Positions 6,025 through 6,244 of a stretch of DNA of 6,244 bases are shown piece after piece (positions within the stretch are counted from its first letter, which is position 1; every line of letters begins with the position of its first letter). Both the position numbers and the translations under genes were made by a program. The DNA is from Vulcanimicrobiota bacterium. Lineage in GTDB: Bacteria; Vulcanimicrobiota; Vulcanimicrobiia; Vulcanimicrobiales; Vulcanimicrobiaceae. Under the pieces are notes generated by a model that saw only the letters and a program-made list of their open reading frames with translations, had not been told where the DNA came from and searched no databases. The DNA lies in NCBI GenBank assembly GCA_014304965.1, contig JACRTZ010000206.1, forward strand, positions 1 to 6,244, read 5' to 3'.

Positions 6025-6244
6025 GGACCGCCGCGAACGATTGCCGGAATCGCCGCTACCGCGTCCTCGAACAGCCGCGCGCAGCCGCGCAGAGCGGCCT
6101 CGCCGAAAACGGCCGCTGCCGCGCCGACCGCGAGGAGTTTCGGCAGCAGCGTCAGCGTCTGCTCTTGGATCTGCGTCGCCGCTTGCATGACGGCCACGAC
6201 GGTGCCGACGGCCGTAGCAAGCCCGAGCAACGGCAGTGCGACGG
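6021..6244 (-). CDS. fliQ: Flagellar export gate protein FliQ, C-terminal part (cut by right edge)
   Basis: The frame is open to the last full codon at 6242, giving 73 visible residues before TGA 6023-6021. FliQ is normally about 85-90 aa, so some 15-20 N-terminal residues lie beyond the edge. A TTG at 6230 could be read as a start, but the codons before it (VALP) continue the family's first membrane helix, so I treat the gene as running off the window. The hallmark is MQAATQIQEQTLTLLPKLLA, the loop between the two membrane helices of FliQ; the family form is very close to 'QAATQIQEQTLSFIPK'. A second helix follows. Several copies of FliQ pack around FliP and FliR in the gate. It overlaps fliR by 4 bp, and fliP is expected next on the right. 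Confidence 0.94.
   Translation of the reverse strand, partial: VALPLLGLATAVGTVVAVMQAATQIQEQTLTLLPKLLAVGAAAAVFGEAALRGCARLFEDAVAAIPAIVRGGP

Noticed and set aside
6021..6230. TTG at 6230 as the start of a short FliQ
   Set aside because: The upstream codons keep encoding a hydrophobic helix expected of FliQ, so the gene is truncated by the window edge rather than short.

Overview
The window looks like a chromosomal stretch from a GC-rich bacterium. It carries parts of two conserved membrane export machineries on the minus strand, separated by one small plus-strand metalloregulator gene. I see no tRNA, rRNA, CRISPR array, insertion sequence or phage gene. The short-form SecD (424 aa), the alanine/arginine-rich proteins and the frequent GTG starts would fit a deep-branching lineage such as Eremiobacterota/WPS-2 or Armatimonadota. 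That placement is a weak impression, not a result.

Layout from left to right. (1) Positions 1-456, minus: the first 152 codons of secF, running off the left edge. (2) 466-1740, minus: complete secD, 9 bp upstream of secF in one transcription unit. (3) 1741-1862: a 122-bp divergent intergenic region, the only real non-coding stretch. It holds a good sigma70-type promoter (TTGACG, 17 bp, TACAAT) firing left into secDF, two short dyads, and a Shine-Dalgarno sequence for the gene on the right. (4) 1863-2330, plus: a Fur-family regulator with two CxxC zinc pairs. (5) 2216-6244, minus: flhA, flhB, fliR and the C-terminal part of fliQ, transcribed leftward in the order fliQ-fliR-flhB-flhA. These genes are joined by 4-bp overlaps or a 3-bp gap. 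This is the membrane export gate of the flagellar type III secretion system; fliP is expected just beyond the right edge.

How the genes work together. SecD and SecF form the proton-driven accessory complex that helps the SecYEG translocon complete protein export. FliQ, FliR and FlhB belong to the export-gate core (with FliP), and FlhA forms the nonameric ring beneath it. FlhB carries the NPTH autocleavage site and FlhA keeps its Lys/Asp pair, so the gate looks functional.

The most unusual structural point is the tail-to-tail junction of fur and flhA. The two reading frames overlap by 115 bp, but the conserved cores of the two proteins end about 15 bp apart, so the overlap consists of the non-conserved tails of both. 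The Fur-family protein also seems to lack some usual regulatory metal ligands. I did not find a convincing new biological system; the window is mostly conserved housekeeping and motility genes.
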